A stretch of 64,000 bases of DNA, from NCBI RefSeq assembly GCF_014898815.1, contig NW_026515546.1:4349001-4413000 (forward strand), in the 5' to 3' direction. Positions 62,704-64,000 of the stretch are shown here, one piece after another (the stretch's first letter is position 1; each line of letters starts with the position of its first letter). The notes under the pieces are model-generated. The model did no database searches, had not been told where the DNA came from, and was given only the letters and a program-made list of their open reading frames with translations. The position numbers and the translations under genes were made by a program. This DNA is from Panonychus citri. Lineage: Eukaryota; Arthropoda; Arachnida; Trombidiformes; Tetranychidae.

Positions 62704-63809
62704 CCAATTGATTCGGTGACATCATATACAAAAGATTGGATAATAATGGATCATGTTTCTTTCAAAAGAGGAATCAGATCATGGAAAAATTATAAAGGCT
62801 CAGGAAGCTTTTCTCATTCAATGTAATTGATAATTCTAGAGAAATTCGGATTAATGTATTTAGAAAAGAGTGCAAATATTATGATTTCATAAAAGTGAAT
62901 GATGTTTATACCATTCAGAATGCAACTATTCGACGAAACAAGACTACAATGGAACAAATCATCCGTTTCAAATCAATATACATGAAGATTCATTTATCCG
63001 TGTTTCTTATCAATTATCACTTTTATACAAATGAAAGAAATGAAATTTATCAAAATAAGTGAAATTGATACAATTACCGTAGGAGAAAATGTTAATTTGC
63101 AGGTAATTATTGTCAGCCTTATATTGGTCACATTTACGCCCTTTGTCTTAAGATGACCAATGGTAGTTCTTTGTGAGTTTAACTCCATCTCATACTCTAC
63201 GAGAACTCCTTAAACCAATATAAACATTGTATCAATATTCCCAAGGGCAGTATGATCTTGACTATAATCCGGTCAATATGTACTCAGTTGAACTGATAAT
63301 CTTAATCCCTTTAAAATAAAGCTAAAATCCCAAGTTTATCTTTAAGTCTCTTTATCTTATAACATTATTACAGAATTAAGCGCAATTATGGATAAAAAAG
63401 TTAAAAATTCATCAAAGCAAATCAAGTTAAGAAATTTGAATGTCATTGATGATTCAGAAAAAACGATTCTTTTGACTCTTTGGAATAATTTTACTATATG
63501 ATTACGATTAGTCTAAAAAATCGCGTATTGGATCATAGAAACTGAGCCGACGGCACCACGTGCATCTGAATTGAGGCGTTGGTACCAAAATACAAATGGA
63601 TTCATTCACATCCCGAATTTATCATGAGAAATATAAAAGAGAAGGAATTAATGCAATTTGATTCTGCAATTACAAAAAGCAAGGTTTTATCTCTCAAAAC
63701 AGCATTTGTATGCGACACTAAAGCAACGGTAACTGGAATAGCTCGAGTTCATCATTTTTGGGCTTTCAATTTCAGAAATCACAATCTAGAAAGAGAAGAA
63801 AAAAATTAA
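62704..63809 (+). pseudogene. RPA1: Decayed replication protein A large-subunit (RPA70) copy
   Basis: Collinear with RPA70 from DNA-binding domain A onwards. It reads PIDSVTSYTKDW and IRSWKNYKGSGSF (start of DBD-A). After a frameshift near 62815 come IDNSREIRINVF and YYDFIKVNDVYTIQN. Further on are FIKISEIDTITVGENV (linker), KLRNLNVIDDSEKTILLTLW (DBD-B, about 63410-63483), ASELRRWYQ (after DBD-B), and possibly DBD-C (63579-63809). RPA70 binds single-stranded DNA in replication and repair. The N-terminal protein-interaction domain is not visible upstream. Frame changes and stops indicate a pseudogene, though a fast-evolving multi-exon paralog is not excluded: a CAG/GTAATT donor-like site is at about 63101. 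Confidence 0.65.
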
Positions 63810-64000
63810 TTAGTTTTAACTGAAAAAGAGTAGATAATAAGACTTTTATTCCGGTATTACATAGGCAACGGTTAATTGATTACCTTTGTAATTGGATAGG
63901 TTTTCATTTGGTTGATAATTGAAAAGTTAGCAAATGGAAAGTTTTTCTGTTCAAAATGAAACTGAATTAAAATGAATGATTTAGTTAATTGTTGTTAAGT
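63810..64000. other. Window edge, AT-rich DNA
   Basis: No recognised feature. If the RPA70-like copy is longer, its remaining part (DBD-C zinc region) could continue beyond the window. Confidence 0.5.

Overview
This 64 kb window is nuclear DNA from an eukaryote, almost certainly an arthropod. It is strongly AT-rich and full of (GA)n/(CT)n and (ATG/CAT)n microsatellites. Genes are split by GT-AG introns, many only 59-110 bp long. One gene belongs to the arthropod beaten-path family. A chelicerate (mite-like) source is plausible, but the sequence alone does not prove it. Intergenic and intronic DNA dominates.

Layout. 1-15.6 kb: a six-exon beaten-path-like immunoglobulin gene on + (first coding exon at 6.2 kb, the rest from 9.9 to 15.6 kb). 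15.6-20.7 kb: non-coding. 20.7-34.9 kb: a graveyard of mobile elements. It holds a truncated Polinton/Maverick (terminal hairpin, zinc-finger-like gene, Ser-rich gene, adenain-type protease, F54H12.2-type capsid-like gene), an orphan Cys-containing ORF, a pogo-type transposase broken by three nonsense codons, a Ty3/gypsy pol fragment, a Ty1/copia element that has lost its reverse transcriptase, and a complete 853-bp Harbinger-like MITE with a TAA target duplication. 34.9-40.8 kb: non-coding. 40.8-51.9 kb: the gene-dense part, with mitochondrial ATP synthase gamma (+, seven exons, 298 aa), a four-pass membrane protein (-), a signal-peptide protein with a long Arg/Glu repeat (-), and RalGAP beta (-, eleven coding exons, 1633 aa). 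53.3-53.8 kb: the likely RalGAP beta 5' end and a possible divergent first exon on +. 53.8-60.6 kb: non-coding. 60.6-64 kb: a second mobile or duplicated patch with a Polinton-like end pair, a perfect four-unit heat-shock element, a small intact ORF, three ETS-type motifs and a decayed copy of the replication protein A large subunit.

The three best multi-exon models (beat-like, ATP synthase gamma, RalGAP beta) were checked by summing exon lengths: each closes in frame from ATG to stop with consistent phases. Family names come from recognising conserved motifs; no database search was possible. The most unusual material is the Polinton relic with its hairpin end (related ends recur 40 kb away), the RPA70-like relic with the adjacent heat-shock and ETS motifs, and the secretory Arg/Glu-repeat protein.
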